From NCBI RefSeq assembly GCF_000166395.1, contig NC_014655.1, forward strand, positions 3,844,001 to 3,908,000: a stretch of DNA of 64,000 nucleotides, read 5' to 3'. Position 1 is the stretch's first letter. Each line of letters begins with the position of its first letter. A program made the position numbers and the translations under genes. This DNA comes from Leadbetterella byssophila DSM 17132 (lineage in GTDB: Bacteria > Bacteroidota > Bacteroidia > Cytophagales > Spirosomataceae). Shown here piece by piece: positions 8,123 to 18,005 of this stretch. The notes below the pieces were generated by a model. It was not told the origin of the DNA. It saw only the letters and a list, made by a program, of their open reading frames with translations, and did not search any database.

Positions 8123-11100
8123 ATGAGGAAATTTTTACTCAAATGGCCCCTTATGGTGCTAATCCTTTTGCTGTCTACGGGTATGGCCTGGGCGCAAGGA
8201 GTCACCGGTAAGGTAATGGACGAAAACGGAGAAGCCTTGGCAGGTGTTTCCGTAGTTATCAAAGGCAGTGCACAAGGTGTGATGACCGATATCAACGGCT
8301 CATTTACCCTTAGCCCTGTGTCTGAATCTTCTATACTGGTCTTTAGCTTCGTAGGGATGATTTCTCAGGAAGTTAGAGTAGGAAACAGATCTAAAATTGA
8401 GGTGACCCTCAAATCCTCTGACAGATCATTGGAAGAGGTAGTAGTGGTGGGCTATGGTACGGCTCGGAGGTCAGACATCACTTCATCCATTACCTCCTTA
8501 AAAGCTCAGGAATTAAAAGATATGCCCGCTGCTGGTATAGACCAATTATTACAGGGTAAGGCTGCGGGTGTAACGGTAACCAGTAATGGTGGTCAGCCCG
8601 GAGGAGGAGTTTCCGTAAAAGTTCGTGGAGTAACTTCTATCAATAGTAATGATCCTCTCTTTGTGATTGATGGAGTACCTTTCATCAATGGTAATACCAG
8701 TAATAGCACGGGTTATGACGGTTTGGGAGGATCTAATGGTCAAACCGGTAACTCTGTGATGGCCATGTTAAACCCGAATGACATCGAATCCATAGACGTG
8801 CTGAAAGATGCCTCTGCACAGGCCATTTATGGTTCTCAAGCCGCAAACGGTGTAATCATGATCACTACCAAAAAAGGGAAAGCAGGTACAGGTAAAATTA
8901 CCTATGAAACCTATTTTGGAGTATCTGAGGTGGCTAGAAAACTGGATCTAATGAACCTCCAGGAATTTGCTCGTTACCAGAATGAGATTCTTCCTATCAT
9001 TGGAATTACTCCTTCAGAAGAGTTTGCTGATCCAAGCTTACTAGGAAAAGGTACTGACTGGCAGGAAGCCATGTTCCAAAAAGGGGCTATACAAAACCAT
9101 CAGTTGAGCTTTTCCGGAGGTCAAAACAAAACAAATTATTATGTATCGCTCAACTACTTCAATAACAAAGGGATATTGATAGGTTCAGATTTCGAGCGTT
9201 ATGCTACGCGTTTGAGTTTTGATACCCAACTAAAATCTTGGGCTCAAGTAGGAATGAGCCTAAATGCCTCTAGAAGTATTCAAAACGTTACTCTGGCAGA
9301 CGCCGCTGAAAGTACCATTTGGTGGGGAGCTGTAACCAGCCCTTTGGTACCTCTGAAAAATCCTGATGGAAGTTGGGGAGGTGGAAATACTGTGGGAGGC
9401 ATCAGATACAGTAATGCTAACTTGGTAGGAAACAGTCAGTACAGAGGTAACACAAAAACCTCTACCACTGCCTTTGGGTCCGTGTTTGCGGAATTGACCT
9501 TACTAAAGGGTTTGAGTTTGAGGAATGAACTTTCCTTCTCTTTAGGACTAGATAATAATATAGCTTTCCAAAAAGCTGGAAATGTGGGTGGAGAGACGTT
9601 TAGAAGTAAACTGATCGACAATAGATCAGATAATTACTACTATTCCTTGACTAATTATTTTAATTACGTAAAATGGATCAATGGTCATAGTTTCCATGCT
9701 ACTCTAGGTCACCAGGCGCAGATGTCGTACTGGCAGGCTATTGGTGGCACAAAAGTTGATTTGCAAGCTAACATCATGGACTTAAACACGGGTTTAGCTG
9801 ATCAAACTACATGGGGACTCAACGGTGGTAAGGGACATTGGGCTATGGAGTCCTGGTTTGCCAGAGCTAATTATACTTACAAGGACAGATATTCCGTTTC
9901 TGCCAGCTTTAGAGCGGATGGTTCTTCGAACTTCGGACCTAATAACCGTTGGGGTTATTTCCCAGGTGTGTCAGTGGGCTGGACTGCCTCTAACGAATCC
10001 TTCATGAAAGAAGCGCTTCCTAACACCCATTTGAAAATCAGGGCAGGCTACGGATTAGTGGGTAACCAAAACTTCCCCGGAGGGGCTCCAAACCCGGCTT
10101 ATGTAGGAGCCGTACAGTTCTTCACCGGACCGGTAGGATTTGGTACTTCCAATATGATTCAGGGTATTCCTAACCCGGATTTGAAATGGGAAACGGTAAA
10201 GACCTCAAACATAGGGGTGGATCTTGGCATTCTAAAGGGGCGTTTGGATTTAACGGTAGACGCTTATAAGAAGGTTACCAGTGATATGATCATCTTCTTA
10301 ACCGGACCTACCTTAATAGGCGTAGGTGATGCTTGGGATGATCTGAAGGCACCACTGGGTAATGCAGGTAAAATGACCAATACCGGTGTAGATCTAGGTA
10401 TTAGTTCTGTTAATGTGAGTAAAGAGAACTTTACCTGGAGAAGTAATCTGGTCTTCACACATTTTAAGAATAATTATGATCAGGCTGCCAGTGCTGCATC
10501 TGCTTTAGACGGTAGGGTATATTACAATAATTACTTGATCACGCATACCACGCCCGGCAGACCTGTAGGTTCCTTCTGGGGATTGAAAACAGACGGCATC
10601 TTCCGTACCCAGGCAGATCTTGATAATAGCCTGCCTCAATTCGGATACATCATTGATCCTGCGCAAACCTGGTTAGGAGACATTCGGTTTAAAGATATAA
10701 ATAATGACAAGAAGATAGATGCGGAGGATATGACTTACATAGGTAGTCCACTTCCGAAATTCACCTGGGGCTTTACTAACTCCGGAAACTATAAAAGCTT
10801 TGACTTCTCTGTCTTTCTACAAGGAAGCTATGGTGCCAAAGCTTATAACTTCCTGCGTTGGCAGATCGAAGGTCTGAATAGTGCTTGGTCTAACCAGTTA
10901 AAGACGGTTTTGGATAGATATACTGAATCTAACCCTAACGGTTCCCTACCTAGGTTTACAAACACGAATGCGAATAACACGGCCATGTCTGATAGATACG
11001 TGGAGGATGCCTCCTTCTGGAGAATCCAAAATGTAACGGTAGGGTATAGAGTGCCTGCACATCTATTGAAGAAGGTGAATGTGAGGGTTTATGGATCTGT

Positions 11101-11245
11101 TCAGAACATTCACACCTTTACCAAATACAGCGGATACGATCCGGAGATCGGAGCATTCAATAACAATATCCGATTGATGAACGTGGATATGGGTCACTAC
11201 CCCAATCCTAGAACCTTTACCATTGGCGCAAACGTGGAATTCTAA
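8123..11245 (+). CDS. SusC/RagA family TonB-dependent outer-membrane transporter (mannan locus)
   Basis: A 1040-residue SusC-type porin that imports oligosaccharides across the outer membrane with TonB energy. In order: a signal peptide (to about residue 24, ..GMAWA then Q), a carboxypeptidase-regulatory-like domain (about 26-100, TGKVMDENGEALAGVSVVIKG), the SLEEVVVVGYG stretch that precedes the plug and serves as TonB-box region, the plug domain (about 115-245, with NPNDIESIDVLKDASAQAIYGSQAANGVI), and a 22-strand barrel to the final phenylalanine (TIGANVEF). It lies 19 bases before its SusD partner and is the first gene of the mannan operon. Substrate assignment rests on the GH26, GH130 and epimerase genes downstream. 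Confidence 0.95.
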   Translation: MRKFLLKWPLMVLILLLSTGMAWAQGVTGKVMDENGEALAGVSVVIKGSAQGVMTDINGSFTLSPVSESSILVFSFVGMISQEVRVGNRSKIEVTLKSSDRSLEEVVVVGYGTARRSDITSSITSLKAQELKDMPAAGIDQLLQGKAAGVTVTSNGGQPGGGVSVKVRGVTSINSNDPLFVIDGVPFINGNTSNSTGYDGLGGSNGQTGNSVMAMLNPNDIESIDVLKDASAQAIYGSQAANGVIMITTKKGKAGTGKITYETYFGVSEVARKLDLMNLQEFARYQNEILPIIGITPSEEFADPSLLGKGTDWQEAMFQKGAIQNHQLSFSGGQNKTNYYVSLNYFNNKGILIGSDFERYATRLSFDTQLKSWAQVGMSLNASRSIQNVTLADAAESTIWWGAVTSPLVPLKNPDGSWGGGNTVGGIRYSNANLVGNSQYRGNTKTSTTAFGSVFAELTLLKGLSLRNELSFSLGLDNNIAFQKAGNVGGETFRSKLIDNRSDNYYYSLTNYFNYVKWINGHSFHATLGHQAQMSYWQAIGGTKVDLQANIMDLNTGLADQTTWGLNGGKGHWAMESWFARANYTYKDRYSVSASFRADGSSNFGPNNRWGYFPGVSVGWTASNESFMKEALPNTHLKIRAGYGLVGNQNFPGGAPNPAYVGAVQFFTGPVGFGTSNMIQGIPNPDLKWETVKTSNIGVDLGILKGRLDLTVDAYKKVTSDMIIFLTGPTLIGVGDAWDDLKAPLGNAGKMTNTGVDLGISSVNVSKENFTWRSNLVFTHFKNNYDQAASAASALDGRVYYNNYLITHTTPGRPVGSFWGLKTDGIFRTQADLDNSLPQFGYIIDPAQTWLGDIRFKDINNDKKIDAEDMTYIGSPLPKFTWGFTNSGNYKSFDFSVFLQGSYGAKAYNFLRWQIEGLNSAWSNQLKTVLDRYTESNPNGSLPRFTNTNANNTAMSDRYVEDASFWRIQNVTVGYRVPAHLLKKVNVRVYGSVQNIHTFTKYSGYDPEIGAFNNNIRLMNVDMGHYPNPRTFTIGANVEF

Positions 11246-11264
11246 CATTTAATTTGAAACGAAC

Positions 11265-12830
11265 ATGAAAAAAATATTGAGTCTAATGTTTGTCGCACTC
11301 TTGCTTAATGCATGTAGTTCTGACTTCATAGAGCGACCAAGTTTATCCGGTACTACTACAGGTAACTATTATAATACAGAGACCGAGGTTAGAAATGCGA
11401 CCAGTACACTGTACAGTGGACTTCCTTGGAGGGATTTCGAAAGCCGTGCACAAGATGCCATAGGTGATGTAATGTCAGGTAATATGTTTACCTATGAGGA
11501 TTCAGAATATCTGAATATGACTTATTCCGCAGCATCCCAACGTATAGGTGCTGCATGGAAAGCATTCTATAAGGTTATAGGTTACGCCAATATTCTGATC
11601 AATACTTTCGAAGCCAAAAAGGCTTCGGGAGGTGGTGCATTTTTAGATCCTGCCATTGCAGAATGTCACTTTATCAGAGGAATGGTGTACTTCTATATCG
11701 CTAGAATCTGGGGAGATGCTCCCATCATCACAGACCCTGCTGCCGTTACGCTTTCCGGAAATTTTGATATCCCGCGTTATTTCAAAGACGATGTGTTGCG
11801 CTTTGCAAGGGAAGAATTAATAATGGCTGAAGCAGGTTTGCCTGAAAACGATGAGCCCGGTAGGCTGACCAAAGGTTCCGCGAAAGGTATGCTGGCAAAG
11901 TTATATCTGTACACTAAAGACTATGCTAATGCTAAGCAGAAAGCTCAAGAGGTGATTCAGTCCGGTAAATACCAACTAGTAGATGATTACTACGGCATGT
12001 TTACTAAAGTGGCTATGAACAATAATCCGGAAACCATGTTCTCCATTCAGCATCAATTTGCTCAAGACCCATGGGGTACAGGTAACCTGAAAAATCCGGA
12101 TAGGGGACCATCTAATTTGCAGACTGCTGAAGCGGCCATGTGGGGCATGTATATGCCTTCCTTAGATATCCTAGCGGCCTATGAATTTGGAGATAAGCGT
12201 AGAGCATGGTCAGTGATGGAGCACGGTTGGGAAAAGAGGGAATGGAAACCTCAGCGTCCTAATGCGCCTGAGTATAATGCGTTCATGGCAAATGGATTCC
12301 GCTATGATACCCTTCAACCGGAAACGGCAGGAGGAATCAAGAATGCGGTTAGATCTAACATTACGAAGTACTTCGCCGGTCCCGGAAAGAGCTTTGGTGG
12401 TGAAGCAGTGAACGGACAGAATTCCGGTAACAACGTGGTTCTACTTCGCTATGCAGATGTCTTACTCATCTTTGCTGAAGCTACTTTGGGAACAGCAGCT
12501 TCTACCTCTGATGCCGCAGCATTAGCTGCCTTTAATAGTGTGAGAGCAAGAGCAGGATTACCTGCCAAGACTTCCATTACTTTAGATGATATTCTAAAGG
12601 AAAGAAGAGTGGAATTTGCATTTGAAGGAGATTATTGGTTTGATATCCAAAGACAAGGGTTTGCTAAAGCCAAAGAAATGATATCCAAACAGAATAGGGG
12701 AAGTTATGATGGAGGTCCGGTATATATTACCAACTTCACAGAAGATAGAATGTACCTTCCTATTCCTGCGTCTGAAACCGTTCAGGCCCCGGCCTTATTG
12801 GGACCTGCAGTACCTTATTACAATGATTAA
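11265..12830 (+). CDS. SusD/RagB family surface glycan-binding lipoprotein (mannan locus)
   Basis: The 521-residue protein has a lipoprotein signal with lipobox LLNAC (Cys17), so the mature protein is lipid-anchored and probably surface-exposed. SusD features include the N-terminal YYNTETEVRNATSTLYSGL helix, TPR-like helices (GSAKGMLAKLYLYTKDYANAKQ), RYADVLLIFAEA and the late ILKERRVEFAFEGDYWFDIQRQG block. It forms the lid over the SusC porin and delivers ligand to it. It sits 19 bases after susC and 6 bases before the glycan-binding protein gene, so all three should be co-transcribed. Confidence 0.95.
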   Translation: MKKILSLMFVALLLNACSSDFIERPSLSGTTTGNYYNTETEVRNATSTLYSGLPWRDFESRAQDAIGDVMSGNMFTYEDSEYLNMTYSAASQRIGAAWKAFYKVIGYANILINTFEAKKASGGGAFLDPAIAECHFIRGMVYFYIARIWGDAPIITDPAAVTLSGNFDIPRYFKDDVLRFAREELIMAEAGLPENDEPGRLTKGSAKGMLAKLYLYTKDYANAKQKAQEVIQSGKYQLVDDYYGMFTKVAMNNNPETMFSIQHQFAQDPWGTGNLKNPDRGPSNLQTAEAAMWGMYMPSLDILAAYEFGDKRRAWSVMEHGWEKREWKPQRPNAPEYNAFMANGFRYDTLQPETAGGIKNAVRSNITKYFAGPGKSFGGEAVNGQNSGNNVVLLRYADVLLIFAEATLGTAASTSDAAALAAFNSVRARAGLPAKTSITLDDILKERRVEFAFEGDYWFDIQRQGFAKAKEMISKQNRGSYDGGPVYITNFTEDRMYLPIPASETVQAPALLGPAVPYYND

Positions 12831-12836
12831 TTTACC

Positions 12837-13895
12837 ATGAAAAGATATAGTTTATTATTCCTATTCGCAGCTCTGGCATTGACCTGGTCTTGTACAGAGG
12901 ATACTGATGGAACCCCCGGTATTAAACCAGGGAATCTATCCATAAGCAGCGTATTTCCGGATAGTGCTTCCGGAGGAGAGTTAGTGGTGGTAAAAGGTTC
13001 CGGCTTAGGAGATATTCGCTCTGTAGTTTTAGAGAAAGGTGAAGTGCCTGCAGGCTTTCAGCCAACCTTAAATACAGAGGGTGTCTTCATGTTTCGAGTG
13101 CCTTTGGAGGCCCAGGGAGGAACTCAAAAAGTTACTCTGACAAATGGCAACGGGGTTAGTCAAAGCTTTGACCTTAGGGTACTGGCCTTCCCTGTGATTT
13201 ACGACGTGAGTAACTACAACTTCAGTGCAGGCTCTGAGATAACCATAACAGGTCTTAACCTGGAAGATGTACATACCGTTCGGTTTGCAGGTACAAATGA
13301 ATCTATAGACATCGTGTCTAAAACCAAGACAAGTTTGACCATCAAGTTTAAGAGTACCAATGTAGAAAGGTCTGCATTGGATATCATAAACGCGACAGGG
13401 CCTATTAAGACTACTCAAGAGTTTGTCAATCTGGACAAAGCCTTCGTCATCTTTACAGATGCGTACGGTGAAGGATTTGGAGACGGATCTTGGGGAGATC
13501 CTGGCACCATTACAGATGCAGAGGCAAAGACCGGTTCGAAATCTATTTACAAAAACTATCAGAAAGGCAACTGGCATTTGATCAATTTTGCCAATTGGTG
13601 GCCGGGAGTTGAGGAAAATAAAGATTGGAAGTATTTGACCGTATGGATCAAGGGAGCTTCTCAGGATTATACCCTTTACCTGACTGGAGATATGAGAGCC
13701 GGAGGTTTTGGTAATGGAGATAGATCTTATCCTTTAAATGTTCCTGCCGGAAAATGGACCTATTTTAAAATACCATTGTCGGAAGTTAAATTGTGGGAAA
13801 AAGGAACACCGTTCTTCCAATTGGGCTTCTGGATTCCTGGACCTGATGCTCAAGATGAGATCTTCCATTTTGATGATTTGATTTTTGTGAAATAA
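12837..13895 (+). CDS. IPT/TIG-domain surface glycan-binding lipoprotein
   Basis: The 352-residue protein has a lipobox ending at Cys19 (LALTWSC). Residues about 35-200 form two immunoglobulin-like IPT/TIG domains (SISSVFPDSASGGELVVVKGSGLGDI and VIYDVSNYNFSAGSEITITGLNL). The C-terminal ~150 residues are an aromatic-rich beta-sandwich (NFANWWPGVEENKDWKYLTVWIKG and a terminal FHFDDLIFVK) resembling carbohydrate-binding modules. This layout is that of SusE/F-position surface glycan-binding proteins of beta-mannan and xyloglucan loci, with the TIG domains as a spacer and the C-terminal domain holding the ligand. The gene is directly downstream of susD and followed by an intra-operon hairpin. Mannan binding is inferred from context. 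Confidence 0.88.
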   Translation: MKRYSLLFLFAALALTWSCTEDTDGTPGIKPGNLSISSVFPDSASGGELVVVKGSGLGDIRSVVLEKGEVPAGFQPTLNTEGVFMFRVPLEAQGGTQKVTLTNGNGVSQSFDLRVLAFPVIYDVSNYNFSAGSEITITGLNLEDVHTVRFAGTNESIDIVSKTKTSLTIKFKSTNVERSALDIINATGPIKTTQEFVNLDKAFVIFTDAYGEGFGDGSWGDPGTITDAEAKTGSKSIYKNYQKGNWHLINFANWWPGVEENKDWKYLTVWIKGASQDYTLYLTGDMRAGGFGNGDRSYPLNVPAGKWTYFKIPLSEVKLWEKGTPFFQLGFWIPGPDAQDEIFHFDDLIFVK

Positions 13896-13898
13896 GTT

Positions 13899-13924
13899 AC
13901 GGGCTCTACGGAGCCCGTCTTTTC
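13899..13924 (+). terminator. Intra-operon terminator hairpin between the binding-protein and mannanase genes
   Basis: acgggctc (13899-13906) and gagcccgt (13911-13918) pair perfectly around tacg and are followed by ctttt. It starts 4 bases after the upstream stop and ends just before the mannanase ATG at 13929. It may partly reduce transcription of the enzyme genes or protect the 3' end of the SusCD-binding protein transcript. Confidence 0.8.
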
Positions 13925-13928
13925 TCCT

Positions 13929-15029
13929 ATGAAAAAATCGTTTATATTATTATTCCTTTGCTTAGCAAAAGGCTGGTGTCAGATACACCCTATACCTACT
14001 CTTCTTACAAAAAATTTATACCAGAATCTTCGAAATTTCGAAGGCAAAGGGGTATTTCTGGGTCACCAGGATGCTCTGGCCTATGGCTTGAATGCTGATG
14101 GTAGTAGATGGATAGGAGAAAAGGATAGAAGCGATATCCATTCTGTAAGCGGTGAATTTCCCGCAGTTCTAGGTTTAGACTTAGGAAGAATTGAATTGGG
14201 AACTTCGCATAATCTTGATCAGGTGCCGTTTGAAGATATGAAGGTTCATATTCGCCAGACCTATGAGAGAGGTGGATTTAGCACTATTTCCTGGCACCTC
14301 AATAATCCAGTGAATCCTGAAAAAACTTCCTGGGACCATGTGCCAGGAACGGTATCCAAGATCTTGGAGGATCCTGAGGTCAAAAGCAGGTATCTATCTT
14401 GGCTGGATTTAGTGGCGGCCTTCCTGTCTGATTTGAAAACCTCAGATGGAAACTATATCCCAGTTATCTTTAGACCCTTTCATGAACATACAGGGTCCTG
14501 GTTCTGGTGGGGAGCGGACCATTGCACACCTGATGAATACAAGGCACTTTGGAAGCTAACCGTGGATTATTTATTCCAAAAGAAAAAGCTGAACCACATT
14601 CTTATAGCTTATTCTACAGACGTGTTTAGAGATAAAGCACATTATTTGGAAAGATATCCTGGAGATGAGTATGTGGATTTACTAGGAGTGGATACTTATC
14701 ACCGGAATGCCCCTGAAAGTAATACCGCCTTTGTCCATAAGTTAAGAAGTATGTTGAGTATACTGGATCAATTGTCCACGGAGAAAAAGAAACCGTATGC
14801 TATAACAGAAACGGGTTTAGAGCAGATCACCGAGAAGGATTGGTGGAGTAATGTAGTGGTGCCGGCACTTGATGGTTTTAGGCCTAGCTATCTACTGCTA
14901 TGGCGAAATGGATATGATAAACATTATTATGCTCCTTATCCGGGGCAGGGCAGTGTAGCTGATTTCAAAGAGGTTCTGAAGTCAGGGAAGCTGATATTAA
15001 GTAATGGCATACAAGGTATTTACCGCTGA
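13929..15029 (+). CDS. GH26 beta-mannanase, secreted
   Basis: A 366-residue glycoside hydrolase family 26 enzyme that cleaves beta-1,4-mannosidic bonds. The signal peptide probably ends at Cys17 with Gln18 as the first mature residue; the cysteine context (KGWC) is not a good lipobox, so a soluble periplasmic enzyme is more likely than a lipoprotein. The catalytic acid/base is Glu186 in FRPFHEHTGSWFWWG (181-195) and the nucleophile is Glu294 in ITETGLE. Trp192, Trp194 and the HLNNP segment (123-127) are typical subsite residues. No carbohydrate-binding module is attached. With the downstream epimerase and phosphorylase it fits the mannobiose-releasing GH26 enzymes of Bacteroides fragilis-type loci. 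The symporter gene starts one base after its stop. Confidence 0.94.
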   Translation: MKKSFILLFLCLAKGWCQIHPIPTLLTKNLYQNLRNFEGKGVFLGHQDALAYGLNADGSRWIGEKDRSDIHSVSGEFPAVLGLDLGRIELGTSHNLDQVPFEDMKVHIRQTYERGGFSTISWHLNNPVNPEKTSWDHVPGTVSKILEDPEVKSRYLSWLDLVAAFLSDLKTSDGNYIPVIFRPFHEHTGSWFWWGADHCTPDEYKALWKLTVDYLFQKKKLNHILIAYSTDVFRDKAHYLERYPGDEYVDLLGVDTYHRNAPESNTAFVHKLRSMLSILDQLSTEKKKPYAITETGLEQITEKDWWSNVVVPALDGFRPSYLLLWRNGYDKHYYAPYPGQGSVADFKEVLKSGKLILSNGIQGIYR

Positions 15030-15030
15030 T

Positions 15031-16842
15031 ATGAATTTTTGGGATTTTGCAGTTATCGCAGCTTACTTGCTTTGCGTCACCGGAATCGGTATTCTACTAC
15101 GTAAAAAGTCTAGGCAGACGAAAGAGGATTACCTCATGGGAGGGAAGCGCCTTCCTTGGTGGTTATTAGGAATATCAAATGCCTCGGGAATGTTTGACAT
15201 TTCCGGCACCATCTGGATGGTTTCTATCATGTTTGTATATGGGGTCAAAAGCATCTGGTTGCCTTGGCTATGGCCCGTATTCAATCAGGTATTTATGTTT
15301 GTGTATTTGTCCATTTGGTTAAGAAGGTCAAATGCCTCTACGGGTGCTGAATGGATGGAGACCCGATTCGGGAAGAGGGCTACGGGCGCCCAAAGGATTA
15401 TCATCGTCTTTGCCTTGCTGAGTTGTCTCAGTTTTATGGCCTATGGCTTTATAGGATTAGGGAAGTTTGTAGAGATTTTCATCCCGTTTTCCTCCATATC
15501 CCCTTTTTTGCCTTTTAGCATACCTGCGGACTTTGTGCCACATTTTTACGGGATAATTTTCACCCTCTTTGCCGTGTTTTACGCTATACTAGGTGGAATG
15601 TCAAGTATAGTTTGGGCAGATTTGGTCCAATATTCCTTGATGGCCCTTGGAGCTTTTTGCATCGCACTCTTTGCCATTAGTGAGTTGAGAACGCATGATT
15701 TGATTGTTCCAGAAGGATGGAAGGATTTACATTTTCAGTGGGACTTAGGGGTGAATTGGGAGGGGATTCTGCCAGAAGTAAACAAAAAGATAGAGGAGGA
15801 TGGATTTCATCCTTTTGGATTGTTTTTTACCTTGATGTTTACCAAAGGGATACTCTCCAGCTTAGCCGGCCCTGCTCCTAATTATGACATGCAAAAGATC
15901 TTGTCTACCCGCAATCCCAAAGAGGCAGCTTTGATGAGCATGTTTGTCAATGTGGTTCTACTTCCTACCAGATATCTGATGATCATAGGATTCACCGTAT
16001 TGGCACTATTATATTATCCCCAACTGGATCTGCAAACGGCTAGTGGAAAAGTTGATTTTGAGAAGATTTTACCTTCTACTATTTTGAAATTTGCTCCCGC
16101 AGGATTGTTAGGATTGTTCCTGGTGGAATTACTTTCTGCTTTCATGGGCACCTTTGCCGGAACACTAAATGCAGCACAAGCTTATATCGTAAATGATATT
16201 TATCTAAAGTTCAAAAAGGATAGAAAGGGAAACCTGCAAAAGGTTCATTTTCTCTCCGGTTTGGGTGTTGTGTTGCTTAGTATTTTCCTTGGCCTTTTTG
16301 CCAAAGATGTCAATAGCATATTGCAATGGATAGTAGGAGCATTATATGCCGGTTTTATATCTGCCAATGTTTTGAAATGGCATTGGTGGAGGTTTAATGG
16401 AACAGGATATGCCGTAGGTATGGCTGTAGGAATACTTTGCGCCATGGTTTTTCCTTATCTTTTCCCGGATACACTTCCGTTATACTACTTCCCATTGATT
16501 TTAGCACTGTCCTTTTTGGGTGGAGTTCTGGGTTCTTATTCTTCTCCGCCCACTGATCGGAATACCTTAAAAGCCTTTTACAGTCAAGTAAATCCTTGGG
16601 GCTTCTGGAAGCCCATAGAGGAGGAAGTAAGAAAAGATTCTCCGGACTTTGTGCCTAATCCTGATTTTAAGAAGGATATGGGAAATGTGACTTTAGGTAT
16701 TTTGGCACAGACTGCCATTACGGCATTGCCCGTTTTCCTAGTGCTGTGGATGTGGAAAGAAGTTGCTATCACGAGCCTTTTGCTCGGAATTTGTGTCGTT
16801 ACCCTTTTTTTTACTTGGTATAAAAAACTCCCTAACCAATGA
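15031..16842 (+). CDS. Sodium:solute symporter (SSS family), probable mannobiose importer
   Basis: A 603-residue inner-membrane protein of the SSS family with about 13-14 membrane segments, homologous in type to sodium/glucose symporters. Family signs are the GGKRLPWWLLGISNASGMFDISGTIWM block in helix 1-2, the YAILGGMSSIVWADLVQ motif, and PAGLLGLFLVELLSAFMGTFAGTLNAAQAYIVNDIY near the seventh to eighth helix. I start it at the ATG at 15031, one base after the mannanase stop; the longer frame from 15004 would overlap the mannanase gene and add nine unlike residues. Lying between GH26 and GH130 genes, it probably takes mannobiose from the periplasm to the cytoplasm. The sugar specificity is inferred from context. 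Confidence 0.92.
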   Translation: MNFWDFAVIAAYLLCVTGIGILLRKKSRQTKEDYLMGGKRLPWWLLGISNASGMFDISGTIWMVSIMFVYGVKSIWLPWLWPVFNQVFMFVYLSIWLRRSNASTGAEWMETRFGKRATGAQRIIIVFALLSCLSFMAYGFIGLGKFVEIFIPFSSISPFLPFSIPADFVPHFYGIIFTLFAVFYAILGGMSSIVWADLVQYSLMALGAFCIALFAISELRTHDLIVPEGWKDLHFQWDLGVNWEGILPEVNKKIEEDGFHPFGLFFTLMFTKGILSSLAGPAPNYDMQKILSTRNPKEAALMSMFVNVVLLPTRYLMIIGFTVLALLYYPQLDLQTASGKVDFEKILPSTILKFAPAGLLGLFLVELLSAFMGTFAGTLNAAQAYIVNDIYLKFKKDRKGNLQKVHFLSGLGVVLLSIFLGLFAKDVNSILQWIVGALYAGFISANVLKWHWWRFNGTGYAVGMAVGILCAMVFPYLFPDTLPLYYFPLILALSFLGGVLGSYSSPPTDRNTLKAFYSQVNPWGFWKPIEEEVRKDSPDFVPNPDFKKDMGNVTLGILAQTAITALPVFLVLWMWKEVAITSLLLGICVVTLFFTWYKKLPNQ

Positions 16843-18005
16843 ATTTCGCGGAAAGATTTACTGCCATTCACGGTCTGTATGAAGAATTGATTCGTAGACC
16901 TAATGAGAAGATTCCATTTGGAAATGGAGCGGTGAGCCGGTATAAATTTCCTGTGCTCACTTCTGAACATATTCCTCCTTTCTGGAGGTATGACCTGGAT
17001 GCTAGATCTAATCCCCATCTCATGGAGAGGTTCGGGATTAACGCCATTTTCAATGCCGGAGCACTTTTTTGGAACAATAAATTCCTAGTAGTGGCCAGGG
17101 TAGAAGGGAAGGATAGGAAGTCTTTCTTCGCGATAGCGGAGAGCGACAATGGCATAGATAATTTCCGCTTTTGGGATTACCCTATTCTACTTCCTGAGAC
17201 TGAGGAGCCGGATATTAATGTGTATGATATGCGCCTCACCCCTCATGAGGACGGCTGGATTTACGGATTATTCTGTACAGAAAGAAAAGACCCGAACGCA
17301 GCTCCGGGCGACGAGTCCTCTGCCATTGCCCAATGTGGAATAGTTAGGACAAAGGATCTGCGGAAATGGGTACGCTTACCTGACCTCATTACCCCTTCGC
17401 CTCAACAAAGAAATGTAGTCCTGCATCCTGAGTTTTACCAGGGTAAGTATCTTTTTTATACCCGACCACAAGATGGATTTTTAGAAGCAGGATCCGGAGG
17501 GGGTATTGCACTTGGAACCTGTGATGATATTGAAAATGCAATTATTCAGTCGGAAATTCTCCTGGATCGTAAGGAATACCATACTATTTCAGAATCAAAA
17601 AATGGTCAAGGACCGCCCCCTATAAAAACGAAAGAGGGGTGGTTACATCTGGCGCATGGGGTACGTCAAACGGCTGCGGGTTTACGCTACGTACTCTATA
17701 TGTTTATGACAGATCTGCATCAACTAGATAAAGTTATCTATAAGCCTGCAGGGTACTTTTTAGCTCCGGAAGGAGAAGAGAGGATAGGAGACGTATCTAA
17801 TGTCTTGTTCTCAAACGGATGGATTGCCCTTCCTAGTGGTGAAGTATATATTTATTATGCTTCATCAGATACCCGACTACATGTAGCCACCAGTACCATT
17901 GAAAAATTAGTAGATTATTGTAAAAATACTCCTGCTGATGGCTTAAGAAGTAGAACTTCCGTAGAACGTTTGAATCAATTAATCGACAAGAATAAAGGTC
18001 TATGA
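16839..18005 (+). CDS. GH130 4-O-beta-D-mannosyl-D-glucose phosphorylase
   Basis: A 388-residue inverting phosphorylase of family GH130 that converts mannosyl-beta-1,4-glucose and phosphate into alpha-mannose 1-phosphate and glucose. The five-bladed propeller carries the catalytic aspartate in EPDINVYDMRLT (Asp130, matching the known catalytic Asp131 of the Bacteroides fragilis enzyme), the phosphate-binding motif region QQRNVVLHPEFYQGKYLFYTRP, and the typical N-terminal NPHLMERFGINAIFNAGA. No signal peptide is present, so it is cytoplasmic. Its ATG overlaps the symporter stop (ATGA), showing translational coupling. A related mannobiose phosphorylase activity cannot be fully excluded, but the epimerase next to it favours mannosyl-glucose. 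Confidence 0.93.
   Translation: MNFAERFTAIHGLYEELIRRPNEKIPFGNGAVSRYKFPVLTSEHIPPFWRYDLDARSNPHLMERFGINAIFNAGALFWNNKFLVVARVEGKDRKSFFAIAESDNGIDNFRFWDYPILLPETEEPDINVYDMRLTPHEDGWIYGLFCTERKDPNAAPGDESSAIAQCGIVRTKDLRKWVRLPDLITPSPQQRNVVLHPEFYQGKYLFYTRPQDGFLEAGSGGGIALGTCDDIENAIIQSEILLDRKEYHTISESKNGQGPPPIKTKEGWLHLAHGVRQTAAGLRYVLYMFMTDLHQLDKVIYKPAGYFLAPEGEERIGDVSNVLFSNGWIALPSGEVYIYYASSDTRLHVATSTIEKLVDYCKNTPADGLRSRTSVERLNQLIDKNKGL

Noticed and set aside
13068-13577. 169-codon minus-strand open frame opposite the glycan-binding lipoprotein gene
   Set aside because: It lies wholly inside a clear gene on the other strand, has no family-like sequence and no promoter or terminator of its own.
16584-17155. Minus-strand frames of 144 and 95 codons across the symporter/GH130 junction
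   Set aside because: Both strands cannot be coding here, and the plus-strand genes have clear family motifs.
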